A stretch of 64,000 nucleotides of DNA from Paraburkholderia panacisoli (GCF_008369935.1 NZ_VTUZ01000037.1:1-64000), one strand, 5' to 3'; positions 43,960 to 52,804 are shown, counted from the stretch's first letter. Notes: generated by a model not told the origin, from the sequence alone. Numbers and translations are program-made.

Positions 43960-44793
43960 TCAGGCCGATCGGCCAGAGTGGTCGACCGGCTCGATCAGCG
44001 TTGCGCTCGCGGCGAGCGTGGCGGCCTCTTCGGCCACCAGCGCACCCGCTTTCGCGGTGCCGGCCTGCATCTGCCGCAACGCAGCGGCAATCACCTCTTG
44101 TGCTTGTGCGGCCAGCCCGCGCCGGTCCGCGCCCGGCGCGAGCGGTTCACCCACATACACGTGCGCGGTCAGCGGACCGCCGCGCAGCAGCAGATTCAGC
44201 GATTCGGCGAGCGACAGATCGTCGATATACGCGGGCGCCGTGGATTGCCCGCCCTGCGCGTCTTCATACATGATGCACAGCGGCTGCACGTGCGCCGCCG
44301 CCGATACAGCCGCCTGGAACATGTTCGCGTGAAACGGCAGCAACGCGAGTCCATTGGAGGTGGTGCCTTCGGGAAACACGCACATCAGCTCGCCCGCGCC
44401 CAGACGATCGGACAGCTCGTGCATGATCCGCTTCGCGTCGCTGCGCTTTTCGCGCTGGATGAACACCGTGTCCAGTTGCCGCGCAAGCCAGCCGACCAGC
44501 GGCCACTGCCGGATCTCGGCCTTCGAGACGAACGGCGTGGGCCGCCACGCATTGATCACGTAGATGTCGATCCACGAGATGTGGTTGGCGACCACCAGCG
44601 CGCCGCGGTCTAGCCGCGCACTGTCGTTATGCACGACGAGGCGCATCCCGCACAGGCGCAGCATTTTCAGCGACCACGCGCGATTGAGTGCGTGGCGCCG
44701 TTCGGCGCTGGCGCCGGGAAAGCGCGTCGCCACGATCCACATGCCGTGCAGCAGATGCGCGATCAGACGGGCCTTGCGTAACGCGAGCTTCAT
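43960..44793 (-). CDS. lysophospholipid acyltransferase (PlsC family)
   Basis: A 277-residue membrane-associated acyltransferase of the 1-acyl-glycerol-3-phosphate acyltransferase family, probably in phospholipid synthesis. Motif I is VANHISWIDIYVINAWRPTP (HX4D), motif II is DTVFIQREKRSDAKRIM, and motif III is CVFPEGTTSNGLALLPFH. An N-terminal hydrophobic segment is present. It is the last gene of the yqgE-to-pyrC' run, about 60 bp after pyrC'. Substrate preference is not evident. Confidence 0.9.
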   Translation of the reverse strand: MKLALRKARLIAHLLHGMWIVATRFPGASAERRHALNRAWSLKMLRLCGMRLVVHNDSARLDRGALVVANHISWIDIYVINAWRPTPFVSKAEIRQWPLVGWLARQLDTVFIQREKRSDAKRIMHELSDRLGAGELMCVFPEGTTSNGLALLPFHANMFQAAVSAAAHVQPLCIMYEDAQGGQSTAPAYIDDLSLAESLNLLLRGGPLTAHVYVGEPLAPGADRRGLAAQAQEVIAAALRQMQAGTAKAGALVAEEAATLAASATLIEPVDHSGRSA

Positions 44794-44854
44794 AGTCGGA
44801 GCTTTCCGTTTTAACCTGGCAATCAGCGCTGCAATGCGCGCGCAAGGAACGAGA

Positions 44855-46138
44855 TTACGCGCGCTGCTCGAACGCGACAGAACCGGACACGATGGTCGCC
44901 CGCACGCGCGCCGGCAGTTCGTACCCGAGGAACGGCGTGTTGTGGCCCTGGCTCTTCAATGCGCGCGGCTCGACGCGCCAATGCGCGTGACGGTCGAACA
45001 CGCAGAGATCGGCCACCGCGCCCACCGCGAGGCGGCCAGCCGCGTTCAGACCGAGTACGTCGGCCGGCGCCGCCGTGATGCGGTTCAGCGCCTGCGCGAG
45101 CGGTACGCCGGCTTCGTCGGCCCATTTCACCGTCAGCGACAGGAACAGCTCCAGCCCGGTTGCGCCCGGCGTGGCTTCGCCGAACGGCAACAGCTTTTCG
45201 TCGTCGTCGACCGGCGTGTGGTCGGAGCAGATCGCGTCGATCGTGCCGTCGACCAGACCCGCGCGGATCGCTTCGCGATCGCGCTGCTGACGCAGCGGCG
45301 GATCGAGCCGGAACTGCGCGTCGAAGTAGCCGATGTCGAGGTCGATCAGATGCACGTGATTCACGGTGACGTCGCACGACACCGGCAGTCCCTCGGCCTT
45401 GGCCGCGCGCATCAGCGCGATGCCCGCCGCCGAAGACACATGCGACAGATGCACGCGCGCCCCGGTCACGCGCACCAGTTCGAAGATGGTGTGCAGCGCG
45501 ATCGTTTCAGCCGATACCGGCACGCCCGACAACCCGAGCCGCGACGCCAGCGCGCCGCTCGCGGCCACGCCGCCCTTGCCGAGATAGGCGTCGACCGGAC
45601 GCAGCCACACGGTGTAGCCGTAGGTCTTCGCGTATTGCAGCGCGCGCATCAGCACCTGGGTGTCGACCACCGGCACGTCGGCCTGCGAGAAACCGATGCA
45701 GCCCGCTTCGGTCAACTCGACCATCTCGGTGATGACCTGTCCCTTGAGGCCGACCGTCAACGCGCCGAGCGGATACACGTGCGCCTGGTTCAGGTTGCGG
45801 GCGCGGAACTTGAGCATCTCGACGAGGCCCGGTTCATCGAGCGTCGGGTCGGTGTCCGGCGGACACACGAGGCTCGTCACGCCGCCTGCGAGCGCCGCGG
45901 CCATTTCCGATTCGAGCGTCGCCTTGTGCTCGTAGCCCGGCTCGCGCAAACGCGCGGACAGGTCGACGAGACCCGGCGCGATATGCAAGCCCTTGGCGTC
46001 GATCGTCTTCGCCGCGTGAAAGTCGGCCGGCGCGTTGCCGATTGCGACGATCTTGCCCGCCGCGATAAAAATTTCCTGCTGTTGTTCGGTGCCCGCTGCC
46101 GGATCGATCAGCGTGCCGCCTTGAATATGAATCTGCAT
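44855..46138 (-). CDS. pyrC': dihydroorotase-like protein lacking catalytic metal ligands (PyrC'/PyrX)
   Basis: A 427-residue amidohydrolase-fold protein of the dihydroorotase family, next to pyrB. The family's metal-binding DxHxHxREPG motif is replaced by GLVDLSARLREPGYEHKATL (no HxH), and the late SDHTPVDDDEK lacks the usual final histidine. It is therefore probably inactive as dihydroorotase and instead a structural partner of aspartate carbamoyltransferase, as known for pyrBC' in Pseudomonas. Length is normal and the frame is intact. Another, active dihydroorotase should exist elsewhere in the genome. Confidence 0.9.
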   Translation of the reverse strand: MQIHIQGGTLIDPAAGTEQQQEIFIAAGKIVAIGNAPADFHAAKTIDAKGLHIAPGLVDLSARLREPGYEHKATLESEMAAALAGGVTSLVCPPDTDPTLDEPGLVEMLKFRARNLNQAHVYPLGALTVGLKGQVITEMVELTEAGCIGFSQADVPVVDTQVLMRALQYAKTYGYTVWLRPVDAYLGKGGVAASGALASRLGLSGVPVSAETIALHTIFELVRVTGARVHLSHVSSAAGIALMRAAKAEGLPVSCDVTVNHVHLIDLDIGYFDAQFRLDPPLRQQRDREAIRAGLVDGTIDAICSDHTPVDDDEKLLPFGEATPGATGLELFLSLTVKWADEAGVPLAQALNRITAAPADVLGLNAAGRLAVGAVADLCVFDRHAHWRVEPRALKSQGHNTPFLGYELPARVRATIVSGSVAFEQRA

Positions 46139-46285
46139 GCGCTGCCTTTAAGTTCAACCTGGGTTCAGCTTGATGTTTAGCTCAGTCTCGCGCTACTCGA
46201 AGCGCGTTGGCGCTGTGCTGGAATGTTTGAAGCAGTGGCTCGACGGCGCCACGCCCATTGCGGCGCGGCACCCTGACCGCCGGGC
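46139..46285. other. 147-bp spacer between pyrB and pyrC'
   Basis: No gene is seen. The spacing is longer than expected for a tight pyrBC' pair. Confidence 0.3.
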
Positions 46286-47311
46286 TCAATCGTGATTGCC
46301 CGCGACGATTCCCATCACCGCCATGCGCACCGCGATACCGAACGTCACCTGGTTCAGGATCACCGATTGTGGACCGTCGGCCACCTGTGAATCGATTTCG
46401 ACGCCGCGGTTCATCGGACCGGGGTGCATCACGATCGCGTCGGGCGCGGCGAGCGCGAGGCGCTCCGGCGTCAGGCCCCAACTCTTGAAGTACTCCTGCG
46501 CCGACGGCAGCAACGCGCCGCTCATCCGCTCGTTCTGCAAGCGCAGCATGATGATCACGTCGACGCCCTTCAAGCCTTCGTCGAGATTGTGAAAGACCCG
46601 CACGCCCATCTGTTCGAGGCCGCCTGGCAACAGCGTGCGCGGACCGATCGCGCGCACTTCCGGCACGCCGAGCGTGGTCAGCGCATGGATGTCCGAGCGC
46701 GCGACCCGCGAATGCAGAATGTCGCCGACGATCGCCACGCGCAGCTGCGTGAAGTCCTTCTTGTAGTGGCGGATCGTGTACATGTCGAGCAGCCCTTGGG
46801 TCGGGTGTGCGTGACGGCCGTCGCCGGCATTGATCACGTGCACGTGCGGCGCGCAGTGCTGGGCGATCAGGTAAGGCGCGCCGCTCGAAGCATGGCGCAC
46901 GACGAACATGTCAGCATGCATCGCCGACAGGTTGTTGATCGTGTCGAGCAGCGACTCGCCCTTGCTGGTCGACGACGCGTTGATGTTCAGATTCAGCACG
47001 TCCGCCGACAGGCGCGTCGCGGCGATTTCGAAGGTGGTGCGGGTGCGCGTCGAGTTTTCGAAGAACAGGTTGAACACCGACTTGCCGCGCAGCAGCGGCA
47101 CCTTCTTCACTTCACGATCGGTCACGCTGACGAACTGGTCCGCGGTGTCGAGAATGTGATTGACGATTGCCTTCGGCAAGCCCTCGATCGACAACAGATG
47201 TTTGAGCTCGCCGTTTTTCGTGAGCTGCGGATTGCCCTTCAGAAAGCCATAACGGAAGCGCTCGGTGGCGCTATCAGCTGGATCCTGCGAGGCCTGGGAG
47301 GCGGTGTTCAT
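46286..47311 (-). CDS. pyrB: aspartate carbamoyltransferase catalytic chain
   Basis: A 341-residue enzyme condensing carbamoyl phosphate with aspartate in pyrimidine synthesis. It has the carbamoyl-phosphate loop FFENSTRTRTTFEIAATRL, NINASSTSKGESLLDTINNL, AGDGRHAHPTQGLLDMYTI, VAIVGDILHSRVARSDIHAL and MHPGPMNRGVEIDSQVADG. The N-terminal extension of about 35 residues is typical of the class that binds a PyrC-like partner. ATG 47311 (MNTASQASQDP) is preferred over a TTG at 47353 that overlaps the pyrR stop. Cotranscribed with pyrR. Confidence 0.96.
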   Translation of the reverse strand: MNTASQASQDPADSATERFRYGFLKGNPQLTKNGELKHLLSIEGLPKAIVNHILDTADQFVSVTDREVKKVPLLRGKSVFNLFFENSTRTRTTFEIAATRLSADVLNLNINASSTSKGESLLDTINNLSAMHADMFVVRHASSGAPYLIAQHCAPHVHVINAGDGRHAHPTQGLLDMYTIRHYKKDFTQLRVAIVGDILHSRVARSDIHALTTLGVPEVRAIGPRTLLPGGLEQMGVRVFHNLDEGLKGVDVIIMLRLQNERMSGALLPSAQEYFKSWGLTPERLALAAPDAIVMHPGPMNRGVEIDSQVADGPQSVILNQVTFGIAVRMAVMGIVAGNHD

Positions 47312-47349
47312 GGTGTACCTGCTTTCTTGCTCAATGCGCAAAGCCGCGT

Positions 47350-47883
47350 TCAATCGACGCGTACTTCAGTGTGAAAGGTGAAACGCGGGGAGCCGTCGGC
47401 GCCGCCTTCTTCGCGGGCGAGCACGAGCGTCGCATCGGCCGGCACGTGCACCTCACCGCCGACAAAACGCGCCGCCACCGGTAATTCGCGTCCGCCGCGG
47501 TCGGCGAGCACGGCCAGTTCGACCGCGGCCGGACGGCCATAGTCGTATAGCTCATTCAACGCCGCACGAATCGTGCGGCCGGTGTACAACACGTCGTCCA
47601 CTAGCACGATGCGGCGATTGTCCACGGAGAACGGCAGCGAGGTTGGGCTCGCCTGCGAGTGCAGGCCTTTCTTCGCGTAGTCGTCGCGATGCAGCGCGAC
47701 GTTCATCACGCCGAAGCTCGGCACCCTCAGGTCGCGCGCAAGGCGCTCAGCGAGCCATGCGCCGCCACTGTAGATGCCGGCCAGCACGACAGCGCCATCC
47801 GGGCTGGCCAGTTCAGCGCCATAAGTCGCGCGAATCTGATCGAGGACGGCGCGATACAGCGCCTCGGCGTCAATGGAATTCAT
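47350..47883 (-). CDS. pyrR: bifunctional pyr operon regulator / uracil phosphoribosyltransferase
   Basis: A 177-residue type I phosphoribosyltransferase. The PRPP loop is RRIVLVDDVLYTGRTIRAAL, with LAGIYSGGAWLAERLARDL earlier and FGVMNVALHRDDYAKKG in the middle. In this group it is mainly a uracil phosphoribosyltransferase-like or regulatory protein for pyr genes. ATG 47883 is taken over the adjacent TTG. Only about 25 bp separate it from the upstream iscB stop, so the inserted gene sits in its leader and may affect its expression. Confidence 0.92.
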   Translation of the reverse strand: MNSIDAEALYRAVLDQIRATYGAELASPDGAVVLAGIYSGGAWLAERLARDLRVPSFGVMNVALHRDDYAKKGLHSQASPTSLPFSVDNRRIVLVDDVLYTGRTIRAALNELYDYGRPAAVELAVLADRGGRELPVAARFVGGEVHVPADATLVLAREEGGADGSPRFTFHTEVRVD

Positions 47884-47908
47884 CAATTGCTGCGAGAATA
47901 ATCAGCCT

Positions 47909-49279
47909 TCAGGCTGGGAGGGATAGCGCACGACGCGTTGCGTCGCCCCAGTTCTCGCTCTCCTTTGGAAATTGCGCTACGAACGAATATCCATACCCGT
48001 CACCGCGCTGCATCACTGTGCAGTATCGATGTGAGATTCCTTGCATTACTTGCGCGGCGCATTGGATATTAAACGATCCACTCGCGCGAATCGCAACGCG
48101 GCCGACATATGTGCCGGTCTTTTTGCCGCGCGGCACCTTGGCGCGCACGAGGTCACCGGTCTGAAACCCGCATGCACGCTTTTGGCGCATCAGGTAGCCG
48201 CGAGGGAAACCGGATGCAGTAAGCCGCGTGCGCCGGTACGCGCCTCTTCCCGTGCATCGAATCGCCAACGTTGGACGTCGCCAATACCGTAGCATGTCGA
48301 CTTCGCCTACACACGCTGCATCTAGCGCGTGCGTTTTCGGTACAGAGAGATGAGCGCGATTAAACTTGGTACGACCGCCCGTGGACGGCTCGACCTGCAG
48401 CCCTGTAGCTTTGAGCGCGCCAAACAACGCCCAACGTGTCATGTTAACGGCCGCCGCGTCGCGCAGTGGTGCACGCGCATGCGCAAGAATTTGCGCCGCG
48501 CGCCTCGAGTCGTGGCGTAGGAACGTCGTTAATGGCAGACTGTCCTTCTGCTGGTTGCAGCTTTTGCAGGCGAGAGTGAGATTGGAAACTCGGTTCGAGC
48601 CACCCAACGCGCGTGCCTTGATGTGATCAATCTGCAGTGGCCGGCCCGTCGCGTCGCAGTAAGCGCACTGACGTCCCCATTTCTCAAGCAGATATTCACG
48701 CAGTTCGTAGCCCGCCAAAGTGCCTTGCTGATACTCAACACCTCGGATATCGGGGTTCTCCATCGCCTGCATGTCAAAGCGGACGAGTTCAGTGCTGATC
48801 GCGACGACGGGCGCGAACCTCCGTAGGCGGTGGACCCACGCTGTCGTAGTCTCGAGTCGGTGACGTAGACTGGGCGCCAGCCATCCTGTCGAGCGACGGC
48901 GGTTGTTGAGACGCGCGGCGCGGTAGCGTGTCTTTCTATATCTGCGTGCGCGACGCATCGCCCGCCGCACAGTGAGCATTTTTGATATCTGCGCGCCCCG
49001 ATGAATCAGATCAAAAAGATTGAGTACGGCCGCACCGCGCAGACCGTCGGAACAAGCGAAGTCACGCACCAGCGCCATGCCGGTCACCCTACTACCCGGG
49101 TCGAGCTTTATGCGTAGCGGCTGCACATCGCTCGTACGAATGTCGCGATCGATTATCCGAATGGTAAACGGTACGACCCGATGCACGCGAGCGCGACGGC
49201 GCACGAGCAATAAGCGAGCGCGCTTTTCTGTACACGGCATCAGTGGTTTGCCGTTTCGGTCCAGTACAAAGGCAGCCAA
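47909..49279 (-). CDS. iscB: IscB-type RNA-guided HNH/RuvC endonuclease
   Basis: A 456-residue IscB, the transposon-encoded ancestor of Cas9, which uses an omega-RNA to cut DNA. The N-terminal PLMP domain reads FVLDRNGKPLMPCTEKRARL. RuvC-I is RIKLDPGSRVTGMAL (D60). The arginine-rich bridge helix spans about 105-125 (RRAMRRARRYRKTRYRAARL). RuvC-II has AISTELVRFDMQ (E164). The HNH insertion has CAYCD, LQIDHIKARALGGSNRVSNL (D218, H219, N233) and a second cysteine pair CKSC. RuvC-III is VPKTHALDAACVG (H317, D320). All catalytic residues are present. Start is TTG 49279. No TnpA is adjacent. It interrupts the ruvX-pyrR junction. Confidence 0.95.
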   Translation of the reverse strand: MAAFVLDRNGKPLMPCTEKRARLLLVRRRARVHRVVPFTIRIIDRDIRTSDVQPLRIKLDPGSRVTGMALVRDFACSDGLRGAAVLNLFDLIHRGAQISKMLTVRRAMRRARRYRKTRYRAARLNNRRRSTGWLAPSLRHRLETTTAWVHRLRRFAPVVAISTELVRFDMQAMENPDIRGVEYQQGTLAGYELREYLLEKWGRQCAYCDATGRPLQIDHIKARALGGSNRVSNLTLACKSCNQQKDSLPLTTFLRHDSRRAAQILAHARAPLRDAAAVNMTRWALFGALKATGLQVEPSTGGRTKFNRAHLSVPKTHALDAACVGEVDMLRYWRRPTLAIRCTGRGAYRRTRLTASGFPRGYLMRQKRACGFQTGDLVRAKVPRGKKTGTYVGRVAIRASGSFNIQCAAQVMQGISHRYCTVMQRGDGYGYSFVAQFPKESENWGDATRRALSLPA

Positions 49280-49552
49280 CGTATGAATCCCATAAACGTC
49301 GCCCTTACGGGCCTAGTAACGCATCCATCGCTGGATGTCTCCCCTCGGCAATGTTGCGCACCGGCTATCTGCCCCGATCCGTTTCGTGCTTACCCTGTCG
49401 CGTGTCTGCAACCGTGGCTTCGAGAGGTTGGGACTGAGGAAGCATCCCAACGTCGGTCTTTAACCTATGCGCAACGTAGCGGGCTGGTTACCGCTTTGCC
49501 TGGTCAACCCGAACTCGTGTCTTTGCCTCCACAAGTTCCACCGTTATGGTGG
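49280..49552 (-). ncRNA. candidate omega-RNA of the IscB element
   Basis: The roughly 270 bases immediately upstream of iscB have no gene beyond the tail of ruvX and are where IscB omega-RNAs are encoded. Read on the minus strand they contain CCACC-ATAAC-GGTGG (49552-49538), CATCC-AGCGAT-GGATG (49337-49322) and GCCC-GTAA-GGGC (49312-49301), the last a GNRA-type tetraloop hairpin 22 bases before the TTG start. The guide would lie at the 5' end, near the junction with ruvX. Ends, guide length and expression are inferred, not shown. Confidence 0.6.
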
Positions 49553-49989
49553 GGCGATTGACGATCGTCGGAAAGTCCGTCTAGATATTGCTGAAGGATG
49601 ATGCTGGCGGCTTCGGCGTCGAGCAGATCGGCGCGGCCTTTGCCGGCGCGGATTTCCGCTTTCGCCTCGACCGACGAGTAGCGCTCGTCGATCCACGTGA
49701 CCGGCAGATTGAAGCGGCCATTCAGCTGATTGCCAAAGCGCTTCGCGAGTTGCGTCATTTCGTGCGGCGTGCCGTCCGGGTGCATCGGCAAGCCAACCAC
49801 CAGCGCATCCGGCTTCCACTCGGCGATCAGCTTGCCGACCGCCTCGAACCGGTATTCGCGGCTGTGATTCGGCACGATAACGAGCGGCCGCGCACTGCGT
49901 GTCAGCGAATTGCCGACCGCCACGCCGATGCGCTTTTCACCATAGTCGAACGCAAGCAGCGTCGCCTCACGTCCGGCCGTGACGCTCAT
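49504..49989 (-). CDS. ruvX: Holliday junction resolvase-like protein (YqgF/RuvX), C-terminus altered
   Basis: A 161-residue RuvC-fold protein thought to act in pre-16S rRNA processing. It has LLAFDYGEKRIGVAVGNSLT (catalytic Asp), DALVVGLPMHPDGTPHEMT, TWIDERYSSVEAKAEI and LLDAEAASIILQQYLDG. ATG 49989 overlaps the yqgE stop as ATGA. After GLSDDRQSP the tail reads HHNGGTCGGKDTSSG before TGA, which looks like read-through into the IscB element's upstream end rather than a native C-terminus. The core domain is complete, so activity is probably kept. Confidence 0.9.
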   Translation of the reverse strand: MSVTAGREATLLAFDYGEKRIGVAVGNSLTRSARPLVIVPNHSREYRFEAVGKLIAEWKPDALVVGLPMHPDGTPHEMTQLAKRFGNQLNGRFNLPVTWIDERYSSVEAKAEIRAGKGRADLLDAEAASIILQQYLDGLSDDRQSPHHNGGTCGGKDTSSG

Positions 49990-50564
49990 GCGTGACCTGC
50001 TTCGCCCGACAGCATCGACAGCGAAATGCCGAGCAGCGCGAGGGCGGCTTCGAGACGCTCTTCGGCAGGCACGTCGAAGACGATTTTCGGGTCGGCTTCG
50101 ACCGTCAGCCAGCCGTTCTTCGAGATTTCTTCTTCGAGCTGACCGGCGCCCCACCCGGCGTGGCCGAGCGTGAGCAGGAAACGTTCCGGACCGGTACCGC
50201 TGGCGACCGCTTCGAGCACGTCTTTCGAGGTGGTCATTTCCAGACCGCCGGGCACGGACATGGACGACGTGTACGGGCTGCCGCCCTTCGGGTCGTGCAG
50301 CACGAAGCCGCGCTCGGTTTGCACCGGGCCGCCGAAATACACGGGCACATGCAGCAGGGGTTCGATTTCGAGCTTGAGGTCGATGCGACTGAAGAGCGCT
50401 TCCAGATCGATGTCGGTCGGCCGGTTGATCACGAGGCCGAGCGCACCGCGCTCACTGTGATCGCAAAGGTAGACCACCGTTCCTGAAAACGTCGGATCGG
50501 CCATGTTCGGCATGGCGATCAGGAACTGGTTGGTCAGATTGATGCGATCGTTACTCTTAGACAT
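49986..50564 (-). CDS. yqgE: YqgE/AlgH family protein (UPF0301)
   Basis: A 192-residue conserved protein of unknown biochemical role. It has INLTNQFLIAMPNMADPTFS, VVYLCDHSERGALGLVINRP, VYFGGPVQTERGFVLHDP and LTLGHAGWGAGQLEEEISKN, all characteristic. ATG 50564 gives MSKSNDRINLTNQF; the long frame upstream is a GC-rich artefact. Its stop overlaps the ruvX start by four bases (ATGA), so the two are coupled. Confidence 0.94.
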   Translation of the reverse strand: MSKSNDRINLTNQFLIAMPNMADPTFSGTVVYLCDHSERGALGLVINRPTDIDLEALFSRIDLKLEIEPLLHVPVYFGGPVQTERGFVLHDPKGGSPYTSSMSVPGGLEMTTSKDVLEAVASGTGPERFLLTLGHAGWGAGQLEEEISKNGWLTVEADPKIVFDVPAEERLEAALALLGISLSMLSGEAGHA

Positions 50565-50942
50565 AGTTCGGATTTTAGCAAAGACGATGCGGGATGGCGG
50601 GGCTTTGAGTGTGGAACCGCGATGCGTGTCATGCCGCAATGCCGCGAGCCATCGACGACGAATCAAGTTGCACTCTATCACGCACGGGGGCTGGGGCCAT
50701 GGTGTTGGGCGGGGGTGCAGACGGGGAGTGGGCGGTGTGCGGCGGGGTTTTGGCGTGGTAGGGCGTTGCGGCGGGTTCGAACTGGGCAGATTGGCGTCAG
50801 TTGTGCCGCTCCGTGCCAATTGGCGTATGTCCATGCTGCCCGGTGCCGGCCGGGGTCGGCCCCGCGTGCCGCCGGTGCGTGCCGCTTACCGCGGGCTCCA
50901 TTCCACTCAGCCCGCCGGCCCACCAGCCAGCGCCACGGCGAT
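50565..50942. other. 378-bp GC-rich intergenic region
   Basis: No gene can be supported; frames on both strands are low-complexity Pro/Arg/Gly. It lies upstream of yqgE and presumably carries the promoter of the yqgE-ruvX-pyr run, but no clear boxes were found. Confidence 0.35.
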
Positions 50943-52364
50943 TCACGCCCCGCCTTGCTCGATCGCGCGCGTCAGCGCCGCGAATGTCGCCTGCGTAACG
51001 CCACCGCCGGGTGGCGCGACGCCTGCGGCGACCTTGTGCAGCGTCGCGCGTAGCGCTTCGGCGGCCTGCTCGAGCGTTCTCGCCGCCGGCGCGCCGACGA
51101 TTACGTGCGCGCGCACCGCCGGCGTCGAGACACCCGCATGCGCGCGACGACGCCAGGCGAGCCCCAGCGCGTCCGCCAGCAGCGCCACGTGGCCGAGGCC
51201 CAGCGCGCACGCGGCGGAGCCCAGCCGGTAGGCGGCATCGCCGGCTTGCAACGCCTCACTGGGATCGGCCTTCTCCGGCTGGTCGGCCGCGCGGGCGTGC
51301 TCGGTCAACGCGGAGATCGACGCATCCGCCGTCTGCAGGAAATCCTCGTAGGCGTTCGCATTGACCGTCAGCACGCCCAGATCGCGGGTCAACGAGACGC
51401 GGGTGGCGCTGAGCGCCTGCGCCTCGAGCGCGCCCGCCTCCCACAGCATTTCCGACGACTGCGTGCCGGCGACGTGCCAATCGACGGTCAAGCCGTAATC
51501 GTGCAGCACGGCGACCTGATCGGCGTCTTCCGCAGCGGCGCCGAACAGCGCGTAGTCGCGCCACAGCAGCGCCAGCGTCGCGCGCGCCAGCGAGCGCGGC
51601 GCGCGCTCGATGCCTCGCGCGTGATCCGCCAGCGCCAGATTGCAGCGGGCGTAGAAGCGCCGCGCATCGGTTTCGCCGGTAGCGTGGCCGCCGACTCGCA
51701 ACGCCTTCGCGCACGCCTTGGCCAGACGCCAGAAGTCGTAAGGGTCCGGGCCGGCGAGTTCGGTGAAAACAGCGTCCAGTTCGTCGAGCGCCGCGTTGGT
51801 CACGGCAAGCGCGGCCGCGCTGCCCGTGCCGGCCTGCGAGCGCAGCACCGGCAGCAGCGCGCGCTCGTAGCGCGCTCGCAGATGAACCAGCCGGTCGGAG
51901 GACCGTGCGTGCAGCGACACCGGCGGCACCGGGCGCGCGGTCAGCGCGAGATCTTCGAAAGCGACGGTCGAGCCGGGCGTGTGCTCGGACAGATGCGCAC
52001 AGAGCGCCCGATAGTGATTGAACAGCGAGGGCGAGCAGGACAGCTCGCGCAGATTGTGACGCTCGAGCGCCGCGCGGAAATCGCGCAACGCCGCGCCGAA
52101 CGCCGGTCGCGCGCTTTCCGCGCCGGACGGATCGGCCGCCGCGAGCGGCGAGAGCCGCACCAGCGCGTCCGCAAAACGCTGCCCGCTCAGCCAGCCGGCC
52201 TCGCGCAACGCATGCGACGCACGCAGCAGCGCCGAGGTGCTCTCGTGGTTCTGTTCGAAGGCCAGCAACGCCTCCGCCAGCGCCAGCTCCGCGGGGCGGA
52301 CGGCGCCGCCGCGGGGATTCGGCAAAGCGTCGAATGAAACGGGTGCAGCGGATCGAAGAGTCAT
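50943..52364 (-). CDS. conserved hypothetical protein, alanine-rich, helical
   Basis: A 473-residue, Ala/Leu/Arg-rich, probably all-helical soluble protein. No catalytic motif was recognised. Segments such as LLAFEQNHESTSALLRASHA and LWRDYALFGAAAEDADQVAV suggest a tandem helical domain. A resemblance to FimL/ChpA-type histidine-phosphotransfer-like proteins of twitching-motility systems is possible given the gene's usual neighbourhood, but this is a guess. ATG 52364 is taken over a GTG two codons earlier; no strong ribosome site precedes either. Coding composition is typical and the frame is uninterrupted, so it is a real gene. Confidence 0.7.
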   Translation of the reverse strand: MTLRSAAPVSFDALPNPRGGAVRPAELALAEALLAFEQNHESTSALLRASHALREAGWLSGQRFADALVRLSPLAAADPSGAESARPAFGAALRDFRAALERHNLRELSCSPSLFNHYRALCAHLSEHTPGSTVAFEDLALTARPVPPVSLHARSSDRLVHLRARYERALLPVLRSQAGTGSAAALAVTNAALDELDAVFTELAGPDPYDFWRLAKACAKALRVGGHATGETDARRFYARCNLALADHARGIERAPRSLARATLALLWRDYALFGAAAEDADQVAVLHDYGLTVDWHVAGTQSSEMLWEAGALEAQALSATRVSLTRDLGVLTVNANAYEDFLQTADASISALTEHARAADQPEKADPSEALQAGDAAYRLGSAACALGLGHVALLADALGLAWRRRAHAGVSTPAVRAHVIVGAPAARTLEQAAEALRATLHKVAAGVAPPGGGVTQATFAALTRAIEQGGA

Positions 52365-52633
52365 AGGCACGCGACACGAAGCTGACGGGCCATCGCTTCG
52401 GGCAGCGCGCAGACTGATCGGCTAACGCACGAACCGGCGACAGGACAATGACAGACTACCGTTTGACAGGCTACCGTTGCGACACGGCGTAGTCGACGAT
52501 GTTCCGCGCCGACGCGGTAAGGCGGTGAGATGTATTGGGGGCGCCGGCGGCGCACCGGACACGATGGCGGACGCGGCCCGCCTGCACTACGGCCCGAGGC
52601 CTCAGCCGGCCGACTCCGGCTGCCCCGCCGATT

Positions 52634-52804
52634 TCAGATCTGGACCATCTCGAAGTCTTCCTTGCGCGCTCCGCACTCCGGGCAGGTCCAGTTAATGGGA
52701 ACGTCCTCCCAGCGCGTGCCCGGCGCAATGCCTTCGTCCGGCAAGCCGGCTTCTTCGTCGTAAATCCAGCCGCAAATCAGGCACATCCAGCTTTGATATT
52801 CCAT
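52634..52804 (-). CDS. rubredoxin
   Basis: A 56-residue iron protein for one-electron transfer. Both CxxC pairs that hold the Fe are present: MCLICGWIYDEEAG and WTCPECGARKEDFEMV. The intervening GIAPGTRWEDVPINW is standard. ATG 52804 begins MEYQSWMCLICG; the longer frame upstream is not typical for rubredoxins. The gene stands alone, divergent from thiD. Confidence 0.95.
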   Translation of the reverse strand: MEYQSWMCLICGWIYDEEAGLPDEGIAPGTRWEDVPINWTCPECGARKEDFEMVQI

